The position numbers and the translations under genes are program-made. 7,493 bases of DNA from a bacterium. GTDB taxonomy: Bacteria; UBA8248. The notes under the pieces are model-generated. The model had not been told where the DNA came from. It was given only the letters and a program-made list of their open reading frames with translations, and did no database searches. This document shows positions 6,795-7,493 of the stretch, in pieces. The first letter of the stretch is position 1, and each line of letters opens with the position of its first letter. The DNA lies in assembly GCA_027622355.1 (NCBI GenBank), contig JAQBZT010000148.1, forward strand, positions 1 through 7,493. The letters are read 5' to 3'.

Positions 6795-7244
6795 CTACGC
6801 CTCTCTCCCGTAGAGCCACCCGTAGCTGCGGAACTCCTCGCGCAGGGCCTCGGGCCGCTCGTTCCTGAAGTGGGGATAGATGAACCGCCCGCAGCGGGCC
6901 ACCACCTCGCCATCGAGCGTCGCATGCGCCCGGGCGAGGCTCCCCTTTTCGCCGGTGTCCAGAATCTCGCCGTGAAGCTCGAGCGTGGTGCCGGGCGTGA
7001 GGCCGGCGGGAAGTTCGACATCCTGGGCCAGGGAGATGACGCAGGATTTCTCGAAATCGTAGGTGTAGATGATCAGCCAGCCGGTGATCTGGGCCATCGC
7101 CTCGAGGATGATGGCGCCGGGAATGATGGGCTTTCTCGAATAATGGCCCTGAAGAAAAGCTTCCGACAGCGGAAACGTCTTGATCGCGCGGATGCGCTTC
7201 CCCCGCTCGGCCTCGAGGATTCTGTCGATGTAGAGAAATCGCAT
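6795..7244 (-). CDS. FabZ-like hotdog 3-hydroxyacyl-ACP dehydratase (DH2)
   Basis: This 149-residue single-hotdog protein has the FabZ active-site layout: GHYSRKPIIPGAIILEAMAQ holds His34 and Glu48 with FabZ spacing, at the same residue numbers as in DH1. The opening MRFLYIDRIL also parallels DH1's MRYLLIDRIT, so the two are clearly paralogues. DH2 lacks the usual K-F-x-P-V strand; its counterpart reads LAQDVELPAGLTPGTT, which may change substrate fit. The ATG at 7244 has a strong ribosome binding site, AAAGGAG, five bases upstream; an open extension to 7298 overlaps the preceding ketosynthase and is not needed. It lies between the partial KS3 gene and KS2, four bases before the latter. Dehydration of 3-hydroxyacyl-ACP is the likely role; a related hotdog activity such as isomerase or thioesterase cannot be excluded. 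Confidence 0.86.
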   Translation of the reverse strand: MRFLYIDRILEAERGKRIRAIKTFPLSEAFLQGHYSRKPIIPGAIILEAMAQITGWLIIYTYDFEKSCVISLAQDVELPAGLTPGTTLELHGEILDTGEKGSLARAHATLDGEVVARCGRFIYPHFRNERPEALREEFRSYGWLYGREA

Positions 7245-7249
7245 CCGCT

Positions 7250-7256
7250 CTCCTTT
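7250..7256 (-). promoter_or_regulatory. Strong ribosome binding site of DH2
   Basis: On the minus strand this reads AAAGGAG, five bases before the ATG at 7244. It fixes the dehydratase start and is the best Shine-Dalgarno sequence in the operon. Confidence 0.75.
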
Positions 7257-7258
7257 AT

Positions 7259-7493
7259 TTATGCCGCCGAAGCCGCCCGGACCACGAGGGCGCTGCACTC
7301 TCCGGCCATCCCCTGGCTGAGAATGAGCGCCGCCGGGGAGCCCTTCAGCCCCTCCGGCGCCTCGGGAAAAGAGAGCGCCGCCCCCGGGCCCGCGCCCGGG
7401 CTGGGCGGAACCTTCTTCTCCGAAAGCGCCCGAAGCGCCATCAGCAGATCGGCCACCGGCCCCGCCCCCAACATGTGACCGAAAGCGCCCTTG
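7259..7493 (-). CDS. Beta-ketoacyl-ACP synthase, C-terminal part only (KS3)
   Basis: The gene enters from the right edge; 77 residues plus a TAA stop are visible. The fragment begins with KGAFGHMLGAG, which matches the ketosynthase K-x3-GH motif carrying the second catalytic His, and near its end has LSQGMAGECSALVV, the equivalent of the C-terminal Gly-rich loop (NSFGFGG-NA-LVV in FabF). The distance from this Lys to the C-terminus is 77 residues, identical to that in KS1 (K357 to 433), and the SQGMAG loop is closer to KS1's TSHGISG than to KS2's NSFGFGG. It is therefore probably a second divergent ketosynthase. The nucleophile region is off the window, so I cannot say whether it is an active synthase or a chain-length-factor-like partner. 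The stop lies 14 bases before the DH2 start. Confidence 0.8.
   Translation of the reverse strand, partial: KGAFGHMLGAGPVADLLMALRALSEKKVPPSPGAGPGAALSFPEAPEGLKGSPAALILSQGMAGECSALVVRAASAA

Noticed and set aside
5549..6868. 439-codon open frame on the plus strand, opposite KS2
   Set aside because: It is the antisense shadow of the canonical FabF-like gene; its His/Arg/Gly-rich composition and lack of motifs argue against coding.
6791..7021. N-terminal extension of KS2 by 77 residues
   Set aside because: It is out of frame over DH2 and lacks ketosynthase similarity; MPKDVVITGMG at 6790 is the normal start.
1..7493. Insertion sequences, CRISPR arrays, rRNA or tRNA genes
   Set aside because: No transposase, regularly spaced direct repeats or RNA-gene signatures are visible on either strand.

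Overview
This is a GC-rich window (well over 60% G+C by eye) from a bacterium, most likely Gram-negative. It carries an acyltransferase of the LpxL/HtrB type and dense, overlapping operon genes. The sequence does not allow a finer taxonomic call; an uncultivated proteobacterium-like or related lineage is plausible.

Left part, plus strand (1-1542): the 3' end of a Gfo/Idh/MocA-family NAD(P)-dependent oxidoreductase (to 797), a 346-base non-coding gap holding a pyrimidine-rich tract and three back-to-back hairpins (1050-1112), and a small cysteine-rich conserved-looking protein of unknown function (1144-1542).

Right part, minus strand (7493 down to 1526): one tightly packed operon of type II fatty-acid/polyketide enzymes that enters the window from the right. 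In transcription order it encodes the C-terminus of a divergent ketosynthase (KS3), a FabZ-like hotdog dehydratase (DH2), a canonical FabF-like ketosynthase (KS2), a FabG-type ketoreductase, a holo-ACP synthase (AcpS), a second FabZ-like dehydratase (DH1), a divergent but catalytically intact ketosynthase (KS1), and an LpxL/HtrB-like acyltransferase. All junctions are short gaps (4 to 17 bases) or 4-base overlaps (ATGA, GTGA), so translation is probably coupled.

Together the genes supply condensation, keto reduction, dehydration, activation of a carrier protein and a final acyl transfer. No enoyl reductase and no acyl carrier protein lie in the window; the latter is expected upstream. The layout, with a divergent KS beside a DH on each side of a canonical KS/FabG/AcpS core and a membrane-type acyltransferase at the end, fits a dedicated secondary lipid or polyene pathway better than housekeeping fatty-acid synthesis. 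The product cannot be read from this sequence.
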